A stretch of DNA of 64,000 bases. It comes from Sphingomonas yabuuchiae. GTDB taxonomy: Bacteria; Pseudomonadota; Alphaproteobacteria; Sphingomonadales; Sphingomonadaceae. The notes under the pieces are model-generated. The model made no database searches, had not been told where the DNA came from, and saw only the letters and a list, made by a program, of their open reading frames with translations. The stretch lies in the NCBI RefSeq assembly GCF_014199595.1, contig NZ_JACHNX010000005.1:62001-126000 (forward strand). Reading direction: 5' to 3'. Position 1 is the stretch's first letter. Each line of letters starts with the position of its first letter. A program made the position numbers and the translations under genes. Positions 44,310 through 54,355 of the stretch are shown one piece after another.

Positions 44310-46019
44310 TTACCGCTTACACGTATCCGTCGCGCCCGGATCGAGGTCCAGGCAACGTCCGTCCACGCCCGGCATCGGCAACCCGATCGTCGCCGCCAGG
44401 GTCGGGGCGATATCGACCGTCTCCACCGACAAGGGCTGTTCGAACCCGGCCATGCCCTTGCGCCAGAAGAGGATCGGCACGCGGCGGTCATAGTCCCAGG
44501 GTGAGCCATGCGTCTCGACATAGCCGGGGGCCGGTTCTTCGATCGTGGTAACACGGGGGCGCAGCAGGATCAGCAGGTCGCCCGAGCGGGTCGGGTCATA
44601 GGAGGAACGCGCCTTTTCCTTCAGCGTCCAGGTCTCCGGCGGTGTGGTCGGCCAGGGCGTCGCCGCGATCTCGTCGCGGGTCAGCGCGGCGGCGACCTGC
44701 GGCAGCGCTTCGTAGCGGCGCTTGGCCTCCGCCAGCACCTTCGCACGGGTCGCAGCGGGCAGGGCGGCGTTGATATAGATGTCGCCCTCGGCGCTCATCA
44801 TGAGCGGCGGATCATTGGGCAGGCCCATCGCCTTGGCGATCGCGGCCGACATCGCCTTGGTCTTGGCCTCGGGCGCGATATGGCTTTCCATCGGCATGGC
44901 GCGGATCTGCTGGCGCTCGGTCATGTCGTGCGCGCCGTGATCGGCGGTCAGCATCACCTCATAATCCACGCCGGTCGCGTCGAGCACGTCGAAGAAGCCC
45001 GCCAGCGAACGGTCCAGCTCGGCCATCTGAATGCACATCTCGGCGCCCTGGGTGCCCAGCGCGTGGCCGATATAGTCGGTCGCCGACAGGCCGACCGACA
45101 GGATGTCGGTCTGCGGACCCTGGCCCAACTTCATGTCCTGGACGAAGCCCGCCGCCATCGCCAGCACCGCCGCATCGGCGGCGGGCGAGACGCGGAAAGC
45201 CTTCAGGTCGCCCGCCGCGCGCTGGAACCGGCCGGTGCCCAGCGTCTGGCTGCCGACGGTGATCGGCCGGTCGAGCGGCTTGCAGAAACCGGGCAGCGGC
45301 ATGGCGTCCTGCGGCCGGGCGATCAGGTCGGCCACCGCCTTGCGGGTGCGTTCGATGACCGGCGGTACGGCGCGTCCGGCATAGGAGACATAGGTCTTGC
45401 CGTCCCACCACCAGATCTCGTCCATCTTGTGGCCACCCATCATCACGGCGGCGCGGTCCTTCCCCGCGACCGAGACGGTGCGCACGCGGGGATCGGCGGT
45501 CTTCATCCGCTCGCCAAGGGTGGGGACCTTCAGATGCTTGTCCGAGACGATGTAATTGTTGTGGTCCATGCCCGCGACGCTTTCGTCCTCCGAGCAATAG
45601 ACGATCTTGTCCGGGCGGTTCACCGACTGGTCGACCCAGTTGTTGGCGATGATCCCGGTGTGCGCGGGACGATAGCCGGTCAGGATGGTCGAGTGGCCGG
45701 GGCAGGTCTCGGTCGCGGCATGGCTCTGATAGCCCGAGGGGAAGACTGCGCCGGTCAGCAGGCGCGCCATGCCGCCGGTGAAGTGGTTGCGATATTGCTG
45801 GAACAAGTCGGCCGAGAACTGGTCGACCGAGATCGCCACGATCAGCTTGGGCGGCGTCGCGGGAAAGGGTGGCTGCGGCGTGCCCGGCAGCGTGACGACC
45901 GGCGCAGGCGCGGCACCGGGGGCGGGGCTGGCGGTCTGGGCATGGGCGGCGGGCGCGGCGAACGCTGAGCTGGAAATCAGGGCGGCGGAGGCCAGGAGCG
46001 CGGCAGTCAGGGAGTTCAT
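44310..46019 (-). CDS. phoK: alkaline phosphatase, PhoK / Sphingomonas SPAP family
   Basis: Exported phosphatase of 569 residues with a signal peptide (to about AHA-QT). The catalytic threonine is in AATETCPGHSTILTG near residue 105; conserved metal and phosphate ligands are in VAISVDQFSADLF, SVAGKDRAAVMM (Lys/Arg pair), LTADHGAHDM and the later VPILFWR/VDIAPTLAA segments. This arrangement matches the Thr-dependent SPAP/PhoK enzymes described from Sphingomonas. It probably scavenges phosphate from organic esters in the periplasm or medium; no Pho box was identified. Confidence 0.9.
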   Translation of the reverse strand: MNSLTAALLASAALISSSAFAAPAAHAQTASPAPGAAPAPVVTLPGTPQPPFPATPPKLIVAISVDQFSADLFQQYRNHFTGGMARLLTGAVFPSGYQSHAATETCPGHSTILTGYRPAHTGIIANNWVDQSVNRPDKIVYCSEDESVAGMDHNNYIVSDKHLKVPTLGERMKTADPRVRTVSVAGKDRAAVMMGGHKMDEIWWWDGKTYVSYAGRAVPPVIERTRKAVADLIARPQDAMPLPGFCKPLDRPITVGSQTLGTGRFQRAAGDLKAFRVSPAADAAVLAMAAGFVQDMKLGQGPQTDILSVGLSATDYIGHALGTQGAEMCIQMAELDRSLAGFFDVLDATGVDYEVMLTADHGAHDMTERQQIRAMPMESHIAPEAKTKAMSAAIAKAMGLPNDPPLMMSAEGDIYINAALPAATRAKVLAEAKRRYEALPQVAAALTRDEIAATPWPTTPPETWTLKEKARSSYDPTRSGDLLILLRPRVTTIEEPAPGYVETHGSPWDYDRRVPILFWRKGMAGFEQPLSVETVDIAPTLAATIGLPMPGVDGRCLDLDPGATDTCKR

Positions 46020-46086
46020 GGGCAACCTTGGTGCAAAGCAGGGACAGGGGCGCTATGGAACGCGAAAGCGGGTTAGGGCAAGGTCG

Positions 46087-48108
46087 ATGCGCGGTTGGTT
46101 TTACATCCTGATGACGGCTCTGTTCATGCTGGTGGCGACAGGCCCCGGCATGGCGGAGAGCGCGCCTGCGCCCGGTGCCATCCACTTGGCGATGCGGCTG
46201 GTCGCCGAAAGCGAAACCCCGGCGGCGGGCGGTCGCACCACGCTGGCCATCGTCGCGACGCCGGACAGGGGCTGGCACGGCTATTGGAAGAATGGCGGCG
46301 ATGCGGGCCTGCCGACCGAGGCGCACTGGACGCTGCCCGGCGGCGCGAGCGCGGGGGAGTTGCGCTATCCGGTGCCCGGACGGCTGAAGATCGCCGGGTT
46401 GATGAACTATGTCTATGAGCGGCCCTTCACGCTGCTCGTCGATCTGTCGGTCCCCGCCGGGGTGGCGAAGGGTACGCCGCTGCCGATCACGGTGAAGCTC
46501 GACTATCTGGTCTGCACCGACACCATCTGCGTGCCGGAGAGCCAGACTCTGTCGACGAAGCTGACGGTCGGTGACGGCGCGATCGACCCCGCCACGCGCA
46601 CCGAGTTCGACCGGTGGCGCGCCGCCCTGCCCAAGCCGCTTGGCGGCGACGGGGTGATCGAGACGCAAGGCAAGCAGGTGCGGATCGCGGTGCCCTTGCC
46701 TGCGTCGGTCGCGGTCAAGGACGCCTATTTCTACCCTGAGCGCAGCGGCATCATCGACCATGCCGCGCCGCAGGTGATGACGCGCAACGGCGACCAGTTG
46801 ATCCTGACCATGCCCGTCGCCGCCGTGCCGACGCCGGGCCCGGTGTCGGGCGTGCTATCCATTGGCGAAGGGCAGGGGCTGTCCTTTGCCGCCAAGCCGG
46901 GCACTATCGCGGGGGCAAGCAGAGGGACGGATCGCGGTTTCGGCGCAATTGCGCTGGCGTTTCTGGGCGCGGTGCTGGGCGGACTGTTGCTCAACATCAT
47001 GCCCTGCGTCTTCCCGATCCTGAGCCTGAAGGCGCTGAGCCTCGCCAAGGGCGGCGGGGACGAGCGCCACGCCCGGACCGAGGCGCTGGCCTATACGGCG
47101 GGCGTCGTGCTGGTGTGCGTCGGCTTGGGCGTCGTGCTGCTGGCGTTGCGCGCGGGCGGGCAGAGCGCGGGCTGGGCATTCCAGCTTCAGGACCCGCGTG
47201 TGATCGGCATCCTGCTGCTGCTGGTCGCGGGCATCGCGTTTAACCTGGCAGGGCTGTTCGAACTGCCGACCCCTGCTTTCGCCGGACGCTCGGGGGCGAT
47301 GGGATCGTTTGCGACCGGCGCGCTGGCGGCGTTCGTGGCGACACCCTGTTCGGGGCCGTTCATGGCTGGGGCGTTGGGGGCGGCGCTGGTCCTGCCCGCC
47401 GCCGCCGCGCTGGCGGTGTTTGCGGGGCTGGGCATCGGCATCGCCTTGCCCTTCCTCGCGATCGGCTTCGTCCCGGCCCTGCGGCGACGTCTGCCCAAGC
47501 CGGGCATGTGGATGGTGCGGCTTCGTCATATCCTGTCGGTGCCGATGTTCCTGACCGCGCTCGCGCTGGCGTGGATCCTGGGGCAGGAGGCGGGGGTGAC
47601 CGGCATGACGCTGGGCCTTGCCGCCGCACTGATCGCCTCGCTGGGCTTCTGGTGGACGGGCCTTCGCCAGCATGGCGGCAAGGGACGGGCGGGCTGGCCC
47701 GCTGTCGTCACCCTGGTGCTGGCGGTGGCGATCGTCGTGACGGTCAAGCCCGCCGCTGCGGTGGCCAAGACAAGCGCCGACACCGCCTTCACCGAGGCGA
47801 AGCTCGAGGATCTGCGCAAACAGAACCGCCCGGTCTTCGCCTATTTCACCGCCGATTGGTGCCTGAGCTGCAAGGTCAATGAGGCCGCCGCGATCGAGCG
47901 GTCCTCGGTGCGCGACGCGTTCGAACGCAACAAGGTGGCGGTGCTGGTCGGCGACTGGACCGACGGCGATCCGGTATTGGGACGCTTTATCGAGCGTCAT
48001 AACCGCGCCGGGGTGCCGCTATACCTCTATTACGCGCCGGGGGCGAAAGCGCCGCAGGTCCTGCCGCAGGTGCTGACCCCGTCGATGCTGGAGAAGCTGG
48101 GGGCGTAA
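46087..48108 (+). CDS. dsbD: thiol:disulfide interchange protein DsbD
   Basis: Transfers electrons from cytosolic thioredoxin across the inner membrane to periplasmic thioredoxins. The 673-residue product has a signal peptide, an N-terminal immunoglobulin-like domain with the cysteine pair in DYLVCTDTICVPES, an eight-helix CcdA-like core with cysteines in NIMPCVFP and FVATPCSGPFM, and a C-terminal thioredoxin domain with ADWCLSCKVNE. It would feed CcmG (21690-22229) and use TrxB-derived electrons. ATG 46087 starts the signal sequence. Divergent from phoK. Confidence 0.93.
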   Translation: MRGWFYILMTALFMLVATGPGMAESAPAPGAIHLAMRLVAESETPAAGGRTTLAIVATPDRGWHGYWKNGGDAGLPTEAHWTLPGGASAGELRYPVPGRLKIAGLMNYVYERPFTLLVDLSVPAGVAKGTPLPITVKLDYLVCTDTICVPESQTLSTKLTVGDGAIDPATRTEFDRWRAALPKPLGGDGVIETQGKQVRIAVPLPASVAVKDAYFYPERSGIIDHAAPQVMTRNGDQLILTMPVAAVPTPGPVSGVLSIGEGQGLSFAAKPGTIAGASRGTDRGFGAIALAFLGAVLGGLLLNIMPCVFPILSLKALSLAKGGGDERHARTEALAYTAGVVLVCVGLGVVLLALRAGGQSAGWAFQLQDPRVIGILLLLVAGIAFNLAGLFELPTPAFAGRSGAMGSFATGALAAFVATPCSGPFMAGALGAALVLPAAAALAVFAGLGIGIALPFLAIGFVPALRRRLPKPGMWMVRLRHILSVPMFLTALALAWILGQEAGVTGMTLGLAAALIASLGFWWTGLRQHGGKGRAGWPAVVTLVLAVAIVVTVKPAAAVAKTSADTAFTEAKLEDLRKQNRPVFAYFTADWCLSCKVNEAAAIERSSVRDAFERNKVAVLVGDWTDGDPVLGRFIERHNRAGVPLYLYYAPGAKAPQVLPQVLTPSMLEKLGA

Positions 48109-48109
48109 A

Positions 48110-48238
48110 ATCCTCCCCGGCACGGGGAGGGGGACCAGCGAAGCTGGTGGAGGGGCCTATCCACACAGCGAGTCATGCGTGGCAATCCCCCTCCACCCCC
48201 GCTTCGCGGCGGTCCCCTTCCCCGTGCCGGGGAGGATC
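48110..48238. repeat. family C compound inverted repeat, copy 4
   Basis: Outer arms ATCCTCCCCGGCACGGGGAG (48110-48129) and their complement ending at 48238 enclose inner arms GGGGGACCAGCGAAG... and its near complement, a long hairpin in the 204-bp gap after dsbD. The gap holds nothing else visible except the ribosome-binding region of the next gene. Confidence 0.85.
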
Positions 48239-48312
48239 GTGTTTCCCCCTTGCGCACCCCCTTCCTGCGGTGCAGCATGGAACCGGAACACTGGGGGGAG
48301 CGTAACGACCGG

Positions 48313-49806
48313 ATGGGGACTATTGCCGCGTTCGACGAAATCATGGGGGCCGCTGGCAAGGATATGCCACGCCCCGAATTATCCGCGCTTCAACGTTGGC
48401 TCGATCACACCCCCGATAGCGAACTCCGCCGCCGCCAGCAGTCGGCCGAGGCGACCTTTCGTCAGCTGGGCATCACCTTTGCCGTCTATGGCGAAAGCGA
48501 CGCGGCCGAGCGGATCATTCCGTTCGATATTGTACCGCGCGTCTTTTTGCCCGACGAATGGGCGCGCCTGTCCGAAGGGCTGGTGCAGCGGGTCGAGGCG
48601 ATCAACGCCTTCCTCGACGATATTTACGGCGAGCGGAAGATCCTGCGCGACGGCATCCTGCCGCCCGACCTGATCTTCGGCAATCCGCAGTTCCGGCCTG
48701 AAATCGCGGGGATGCGACCCCCGCATGGCGTGTGGGCGCATATCTGCGGCATCGATCTGGTGCGCACCGGCCCGGACGATTTCTTCGTGCTGGAGGACAA
48801 TGCCCGCACCCCCTCGGGCGTCAGCTATATGTTGGAGAACCGCGAGGCGATGCTGCGCCTCTGCCCCGAGCTGTTCCGACAGTTCCGGGTGGCGGCGGTC
48901 GACAGCTATCCCGACCGGCTGCTCGCCACGATGAAGTCGGTCGCGCCGCATGGCGTGGCCGAGCCGACCTGCGTCGTCCTGACGCCGGGTCATTTCAACT
49001 CGGCCTATTACGAACACAGCTTCCTGGCCGATTCGATGGGGATTGAACTGGTCGAGGCGGCCGATCTGGTGGTCGACGACGACATCGTCTGGATGCGGAC
49101 CATCGCGGGCCGGGTGAAGGTCGATGTCATCTATCGCCGGGTCGATGACGATTTCCTCGATCCTTTGGTCTTCCGCCCCGATTCGATGCTGGGCGTGCCC
49201 GGCCTGATCGCGGCCTATGCGGCGGGCAATGTCGCCATCCTCAACGCGCCGGGAAATGGCATCGCCGACGACAAGGCGATCTACAGCTATATGCCCGATA
49301 TCGTCCGTTATTATTCGGGTGCCGAACCCAAGCTGAAGAATGTCGAGACCTGGCGCTGCCGCGAGCCCGAGGCGCTGGCCTATGTGCTCGACCATCTGGA
49401 CGAACTGGTGGTCAAGCTGGTCGACGGGTCCGGGGGCTATGGCATGCTGGTCGGCCCCACCGCGACCAAGGCGCAGATCGAGCATTTTCGCGCCGCGCTG
49501 ATCGCCGAGCCGCATCGCTACATCGCCCAGCCGACACTGGCTTTGTCCACCGTGCCGACCCTGGTCGAAAGCGGCGTGGCGCCGCGCCACGTCGATTTCC
49601 GCCCCTTCGTCCTTACGGGCCGCAACGGTGTGGAGGTGACACCGGGCGGCCTGACCCGCGTCGCGCTGCGTGAGGGCTCGCTGGTCGTCAATTCCAGCCA
49701 GGGTGGCGGCACCAAGGACAGTTTCGTCCTGCTTCATCCCGAACCCGAAAGCTGGGTGCAGGTGCAGGGCCAACAGTCTCAGATCCAGACGCAGGGAGTA
49801 CGCTGA
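48313..49806 (+). CDS. circularly permuted ATP-grasp protein
   Basis: A 497-residue circularly permuted ATP-grasp ligase-like protein. Typical segments are [61 protein letters not shown] and [12 protein letters not shown], which correspond to the nucleotide and metal sites of the permuted fold. Computational surveys link this family, with alpha-E and transglutaminase partners, to predicted ATP-dependent peptide-bond formation or protein tagging. The start ATG 48313 follows the GGGGGGAG sequence; ATG 48277 would add 12 residues. First gene of a three-gene overlapping operon. Confidence 0.88.
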   Translation: MGTIAAFDEIMGAAGKDMPRPELSALQRWLDHTPDSELRRRQQSAEATFRQLGITFAVYGESDAAERIIPFDIVPRVFLPDEWARLSEGLVQRVEAINAFLDDIYGERKILRDGILPPDLIFGNPQFRPEIAGMRPPHGVWAHICGIDLVRTGPDDFFVLEDNARTPSGVSYMLENREAMLRLCPELFRQFRVAAVDSYPDRLLATMKSVAPHGVAEPTCVVLTPGHFNSAYYEHSFLADSMGIELVEAADLVVDDDIVWMRTIAGRVKVDVIYRRVDDDFLDPLVFRPDSMLGVPGLIAAYAAGNVAILNAPGNGIADDKAIYSYMPDIVRYYSGAEPKLKNVETWRCREPEALAYVLDHLDELVVKLVDGSGGYGMLVGPTATKAQIEHFRAALIAEPHRYIAQPTLALSTVPTLVESGVAPRHVDFRPFVLTGRNGVEVTPGGLTRVALREGSLVVNSSQGGGTKDSFVLLHPEPESWVQVQGQQSQIQTQGVR

Positions 49807-50741
49807 TGCTCTCGCGGACTGCATCCTCGCTCTATTGGCTGGGCCGCTATTTCGAGCGGGCCGACTTCATCGCCCGGCTGGTCGAGGCGACCGTTCGGCT
49901 CGACGTGCTGTCGCCGCGCTCGGCGGGGCTGGCCGCCTGGGGCTCGGCTCTCGCCGTCACCGATACCGCCAGCGCCTTTGCCGAGGGCGGGCGCGAGTTG
50001 CGCCGTCGCGAGGTCGCGCGCTTCCTGACGGTCGAGACCTGCCACCCCGGCTCGATCGTGCGCTGCGTCGACATGGCGCGGACCAATGCACGGGCGGTGC
50101 GCACCGCGCTGACCCGCGAGGCGTGGAGCGCGATCAACCGCGCCTGGCTGCATTTCGAGGCCAAACCCGCCGCCGACGATCCGACCGCTGTCCTGGGCCT
50201 GGTCGAGGCGGTGAAGAACGAGACACGGGGTTTCGAGGGCGCCGTCCACCGGATGCTGCGCAACCAGACGACCTGGTTCATCCGGCTGGGCCAGGCGGTC
50301 GAGCGCGCGGACAATACCGCGCGGCTGCTCGACGTGAAATATCACATCCTGCTGCCCGCGGGCGAGCGGATCGGCGGCGTCGTCGATCGCGACCAGTGGA
50401 CGACGATCCTCCAGACCGTGTCCGCCGTCACCGCCTATCGCTGGCTCTATTCCGACGGGCTGAAGCCCGCCAACGTCATCGACCTGCTGATCGCGCGCAC
50501 CGAATTGCCGCGCAGTCTGGCGGCGTCGGTCGAGGAAACGGTGGACGTGCTGGGGCAGCTTGCTCGGCGAACGGGGCAGCATGGGGAGGCGGATCGCATG
50601 GCGAGATTGCGGGCAAACCGGATGACGAAGACGCGGTCGGGGGATGTGATCGCAGGCGGGCTTCACCAGTTCCTCGAAGCCTTTATCCAGGAGAATGCCC
50701 AGCTGCACGGCGCCATCGGCCGTCAGTTCAAGTTCGCCTGA
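49806..50741 (+). CDS. alpha-E domain protein
   Basis: A 311-residue all-helical protein with the alpha-E signature [20 protein letters not shown] and later IRLGQAVERADNTARLLDVK, TAYRWLYSDGLKPANVIDLL and RTELPRSLAASVE. It has no enzyme motif; members always accompany permuted ATP-grasp and transglutaminase genes and are thought to organise the ligase complex. One-base overlaps (TGATG) join it to both neighbours. Confidence 0.88.
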   Translation: MLSRTASSLYWLGRYFERADFIARLVEATVRLDVLSPRSAGLAAWGSALAVTDTASAFAEGGRELRRREVARFLTVETCHPGSIVRCVDMARTNARAVRTALTREAWSAINRAWLHFEAKPAADDPTAVLGLVEAVKNETRGFEGAVHRMLRNQTTWFIRLGQAVERADNTARLLDVKYHILLPAGERIGGVVDRDQWTTILQTVSAVTAYRWLYSDGLKPANVIDLLIARTELPRSLAASVEETVDVLGQLARRTGQHGEADRMARLRANRMTKTRSGDVIAGGLHQFLEAFIQENAQLHGAIGRQFKFA

Positions 50742-51520
50742 TGCGCATCGCGATCGAGCACCAGATCGTCCACCGCCCGAAGCCGGGTCGGCCGACGATG
50801 GTCCAGATGCTGCGCCTGACGCCGGAAAATTACGACGATCAGACGGTGGCCAACTGGCATATTGATGTGGACTGCGACGCGCGGCTGCGGCGCGGGCAGG
50901 ACGGGTTCGGCAACGCCGTCACCATGCTCTACATCCAGGACGCGCCCGAAACGGTGACGATCACCGCGACCGGCGAAGTGCTGACCAGCGACGCGCATGG
51001 CCTGGTGCGCGGGACCACCGAGACGTTGCCGCCCGCGCTCTTCCTGCGCGCGACCCCGGCGACGCCCGCCGATGCGGCGATCGCGGCCTTTGCCGAAGAG
51101 GCGATAAGCGGCGCGGACAGCAGCCTGGCGGCGCTCCATGCGGTGAATGCCGCGCTCCACCGCCGTTTTGCCAGTGACGCGCGAAGCTCCGCAACGGACG
51201 CGGCGGCGGCTTTTGCTTCGAAGGCGGTGGGCGCGTGCGATCTCGCGCATATTTTCTGCGTGGCGGCGCGGTCGCTGGGCGTCCCTGCGCGGTTCGTCTC
51301 GGGCTTTGCGGCGCTGCATGATGCGGCGACCGCCACGGCGCATTGCTGGGCAGAGGCCTATGTCGAGGGGCTGGGCTGGATCGGTTTCGATCCCAGCATC
51401 GGCCTCAGCCCACAGGAGCGCCACGTCCGGGTCGCCGTCGCATTGGATGCTGCCGGAGCGACGGCGGTGTCGGGCGAGGCGTGGCGGGATGTGGCGTTGG
51501 TGGACGAGGCGGCGCAGTAG
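50741..51520 (+). CDS. transglutaminase-like cysteine protease/ligase
   Basis: A 259-residue protein with an N-terminal beta domain and a transglutaminase core. The triad is visible: Cys166 in VGACDLAHIFCVAARSLG, His201 in ATAHCWAEAY and Asp217 in GWIGFDPS; the region RFVSGF matches the RYVSGY segment of the family. No signal peptide is present, so it should act in the cytosol. Bacterial relatives are mostly peptidases or amide-forming enzymes. Position after ATP-grasp and alpha-E genes suggests it joins or removes peptide tags. Confidence 0.88.
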   Translation: MRIAIEHQIVHRPKPGRPTMVQMLRLTPENYDDQTVANWHIDVDCDARLRRGQDGFGNAVTMLYIQDAPETVTITATGEVLTSDAHGLVRGTTETLPPALFLRATPATPADAAIAAFAEEAISGADSSLAALHAVNAALHRRFASDARSSATDAAAAFASKAVGACDLAHIFCVAARSLGVPARFVSGFAALHDAATATAHCWAEAYVEGLGWIGFDPSIGLSPQERHVRVAVALDAAGATAVSGEAWRDVALVDEAAQ

Positions 51521-51542
51521 ACCCGGTATGGGTGACGTGCCT

Positions 51543-51663
51543 CCTTCCTCCCCTGCAAGGGGAGGTGGCGCGCGAAGCGCGTCGGAGGGGTGTCCCGCTA
51601 TCGATAGGGCGACACCCCTCCGTCAGGCCTTAGGCCTTCCACCTCCCCTTACAGGGGAGGAAT
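51543..51663. repeat. family C compound inverted repeat, copy 5
   Basis: Outer arms CTTCCTCCCCTGCAAGGGGA and a near-complement around 51644-51663, inner arms GTCGGAGGGGTGTC and GACACCCCTCCG. It separates the convergent transglutaminase and bpt genes. Confidence 0.85.
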
Positions 51664-51683
51664 GGGAAAGCATCAATCCTCGG

Positions 51684-52481
51684 TCAGGCTTCCCCGGCCT
51701 CGATCGCGGTTTCGACCGGCGGCGGCGCGATGGGGGTGGGGCTGTCGCCGGTGAAGGGGGCCCAGCCACGCACGGTCAGCGCCTCCAGCGGCTGATAGCG
51801 GGTCTTGTACGCCATGCGCGGCGACCCCTTCACCCAATAGCCGAGATAGACGAAGGGCAGCTCGGCCGCGCGGGCGCGCAGGATATGGTCCATGATGATG
51901 AAATTGCCCAGGCCGGGTCGGCTTTCATCCTGGGTTTCGAAAAAGCTGTAGATCATCGACAGGCCGTCGCCCTGCCGGTCGGTCAGGCAGCAGCCGACCA
52001 GTCGCCCGCGCGTTCCGTCCGCCGCCGTCGGCTCGCGATATTCGACCAGCACCGACTGGACGGGCGACAGCTCGACCATGTCGGCATAGTCGCTCTCGTC
52101 CATCGCCGCCATGCCGCCGCCCGGATGTCGTTCGCCCAGATAGCGGCGGAGTAGCGCGAACTGCTCGGCGGTCGCCCAAGGCTGGCAGGCGGTGACCTCC
52201 AGATCGGCGTGACGGCGCAACAGCTTGCGCTGTGACCCATTGGGGCGAAAGCCGCCCGCGACGACGCGCACCGACACGCAGGCGCTGCACCCCGCGCAGG
52301 AGGGGCGATAGGCGACCCCCTGGCTGCGGCGAAAGCCGATGCGGCTCAGCGCTTCGTTCAGTTCATCGGCATGGTCGCCGCTCAGCTCGGTGAACACCTT
52401 GCGCTCGTCGCGCCCCGGCAAATAGGGGCAGGGGGCGGGGCTGGTGACGAAGAAGCGCGGGAAACGAAAAGGCGCGGTCAC
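51684..52481 (-). CDS. bpt: aspartate/glutamate leucyltransferase (Bpt, ATE1-like)
   Basis: Transfers Leu from leucyl-tRNA to N-terminal Asp or Glu of proteins, marking them for ClpS-ClpAP degradation. The 265-residue product has the N-terminal cysteine segment [16 protein letters not shown] and the C-terminal GNAT-like fold with [29 protein letters not shown]. It starts at GTG 52481, with AAGGA about ten bases upstream. The N-terminal cysteines of this family can bind haem or an Fe-S cluster, making the enzyme redox-sensitive. Confidence 0.93.
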   Translation of the reverse strand: MTAPFRFPRFFVTSPAPCPYLPGRDERKVFTELSGDHADELNEALSRIGFRRSQGVAYRPSCAGCSACVSVRVVAGGFRPNGSQRKLLRRHADLEVTACQPWATAEQFALLRRYLGERHPGGGMAAMDESDYADMVELSPVQSVLVEYREPTAADGTRGRLVGCCLTDRQGDGLSMIYSFFETQDESRPGLGNFIIMDHILRARAAELPFVYLGYWVKGSPRMAYKTRYQPLEALTVRGWAPFTGDSPTPIAPPPVETAIEAGEA

Positions 52482-52606
52482 CGCCGGGCAGTTCCTTCGA
52501 GTGGGAGACGATAACCCTCTTTAACGATCTTCCCGTCCGAAGCGATGGGGCAGCATCGTTCGGAAACGGGACGAATCGCAAAAAAGTGGCGCCGTGATCA
52601 GGTCGG

Positions 52607-53863
52607 TCAGGCGAGTTCGACCTGGGTCGTCTCATACCCCGCCGCACGCAGTGCCTCGATCAGCCGGTGCAGGTGGAGCGCGTCGCGCGTCTCGCACTCG
52701 ATATCGGTGATCAGGCCCTTGGCGGGCAGGGTGGTGAAGACGCGCTGGTGATAGACCTCGATGATGTTCACCCGCTCGCGGTCGAAGATGCGCGCGACGT
52801 TGAACAGCGCGCCCGGCTGGTCCTGCAACCGGATGCGCAGGCGCGCCAGGCGACCCGAGCGGGCGAGGTCGCGCAGCAGGACGTTGGCGAGCAGGCGCGT
52901 GTCGATATTGCCGCCGCACAGCACGATGCCGACGGTCTTCCCCCGGAAGCGTTCCGGGTGCGACATCAGCGCGGCGAGCCCCGCCGCCCCCGCGCCCTCG
53001 ACCACGGTCTTCTCGATCTGGAGCAGCGCGCTGACCGATTCCTCCAGATGGCGCTCGTCGACCAGCACGATCTCCCGCACCAGTTGCGCCACCATCTGCG
53101 AGGTCAGGCCGCCCGGCACCTTGACCGCGATACCCTCGGCCAGCGTATCGCCTGCGCAAGGAAGATCGGTGCCGTTCAGCTTGTTGTACATGCTGGGGAA
53201 CAGCTCGGCCTGGACGCCGACCACCTCGACCGGCCTGTCCGCCGCCGCCGCGACCGTCGCGATGCCAGAGATCAGGCCGCCGCCGCCGATCGGCACGATC
53301 AGCGTGTCGATATCGGGCGCGTCCTCCAGCATTTCCAGCGCCACCGTGCCCTGGCCTGCGATCACCCGCGCATCGTCGAACGGATGGACGAAGGTATAGC
53401 CGCGCTCGGCCTCCAGCTCGCGGGCATGGGCATAGGCGGCGTCGAAATTGTCGCCCTCCAGCACCACGGTCGCGCCGTGACCCTCGGTCTGGACGACCTT
53501 CACGATCGGCGTGGTGCGCGGCATCACGATGGTCGCGGGGATGCCGAGCCGGTTGGCGTGATAGGCGAGGCCCTGCGCATGATTGCCGGCCGAGGCGGCG
53601 ATGACGCCCTTGGCGCGGGCTTCGTCGGAGAGTTGCAGCAGGGTGTTGAGCGCGCCGCGTTCCTTATAGGCGGCGGTGAATTGCAGGTTCTCGAACTTCA
53701 GATACACGGTCGCCCCGGTCAGCTGCGACAGCGTCCGGCTGATCAGTGTCGGCGTACGGATGATCCGGTCCGAAATCCGCGCATGGGCGGCACGAACATC
53801 GTCGATGGTGACGATCGGGGACGGGATTTCCGAAGCGGCCTGAACGGCGGTGCGACTAACCAT
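52607..53863 (-). CDS. ilvA: threonine ammonia-lyase (catabolic-length, C-terminal ACT-like domain)
   Basis: PLP enzyme deaminating threonine to 2-oxobutyrate, the first step to isoleucine. The 418-residue length lies between E. coli TdcB (329) and IlvA (514): catalytic domain with the PLP lysine in FTAAYKERGALNTLL near residue 64, the glycine-rich phosphate loop IGGGGLISGIA, and a single ACT-like regulatory domain starting RLRIRLQDQPGALFNVARIF. One ACT domain suggests simple feedback control. It is alone on the minus strand. Confidence 0.94.
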   Translation of the reverse strand: MVSRTAVQAASEIPSPIVTIDDVRAAHARISDRIIRTPTLISRTLSQLTGATVYLKFENLQFTAAYKERGALNTLLQLSDEARAKGVIAASAGNHAQGLAYHANRLGIPATIVMPRTTPIVKVVQTEGHGATVVLEGDNFDAAYAHARELEAERGYTFVHPFDDARVIAGQGTVALEMLEDAPDIDTLIVPIGGGGLISGIATVAAAADRPVEVVGVQAELFPSMYNKLNGTDLPCAGDTLAEGIAVKVPGGLTSQMVAQLVREIVLVDERHLEESVSALLQIEKTVVEGAGAAGLAALMSHPERFRGKTVGIVLCGGNIDTRLLANVLLRDLARSGRLARLRIRLQDQPGALFNVARIFDRERVNIIEVYHQRVFTTLPAKGLITDIECETRDALHLHRLIEALRAAGYETTQVELA

Positions 53864-53970
53864 GATTGTGCCGTAGCCGATCGGAGGCGGGAGGTGAACC
53901 GTTTCGGACAGGGTATGGTGTTGCCGAGGGGGCAAGGACCCTTCCTATCAGCACCCTGCTTTCTTCTTCT

Positions 53971-54131
53971 CCCCTCCCGCCTGCGGGAGGGGGCGGGGGA
54001 GGGCATGGGGTCTCACCGAGCCTGGCCCATGTGGCTTTCCCTCCCCCATCCCCTCCCGCCTGCGGGAGGGGCGTGCATGGGGCGGGTCGTCCAGATTACC
54101 ATATGCTCTCCCCTCCCGCAGGCGGGAGGGG
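53971..54131. repeat. three family B hairpins in a 492-bp intergenic region
   Basis: Three copies of the CCCCTCCCGC / GCGGGAGGGG hairpin at 53971-53992, 54050-54071 and 54110-54131 lie between the divergent ilvA and kup genes, with shared flanks (GGGGGAGGGCA and TGGGGTCTCAC). The remaining part of the 53864-54355 gap shows no gene or RNA that I recognise. Confidence 0.85.
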
Positions 54132-54355
54132 TTGGGGGAGGGCAATGGGGTCTCACGGAGGCCGGCGTCTGAAGCGCATCCTCCCCACTGTTGCATTGCG
54201 GCATCGCCGACCGCGCGAAATCGTGCGCGAATGCAACAAGCGCCCAGGCCCTGCGTTGCTGGCCTTTTGGGGCCATGCTAGGGCGGCGCGATGATCACAG
54301 GGTTGCCACGGATGTCGCCGATGATCCTCTCCATCACCGGCACGATCCTCCAGTC

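Noticed and set aside
45769..46086. N-terminal extension of DsbD by 106 residues
   Set aside because: It would overlap phoK on the other strand and precede a clear signal peptide at ATG 46087.
53864..54355. Small genes in the ilvA-kup gap
   Set aside because: Frames there are created by the repeated GC hairpins and give low-complexity Arg/Pro/Gly peptides.
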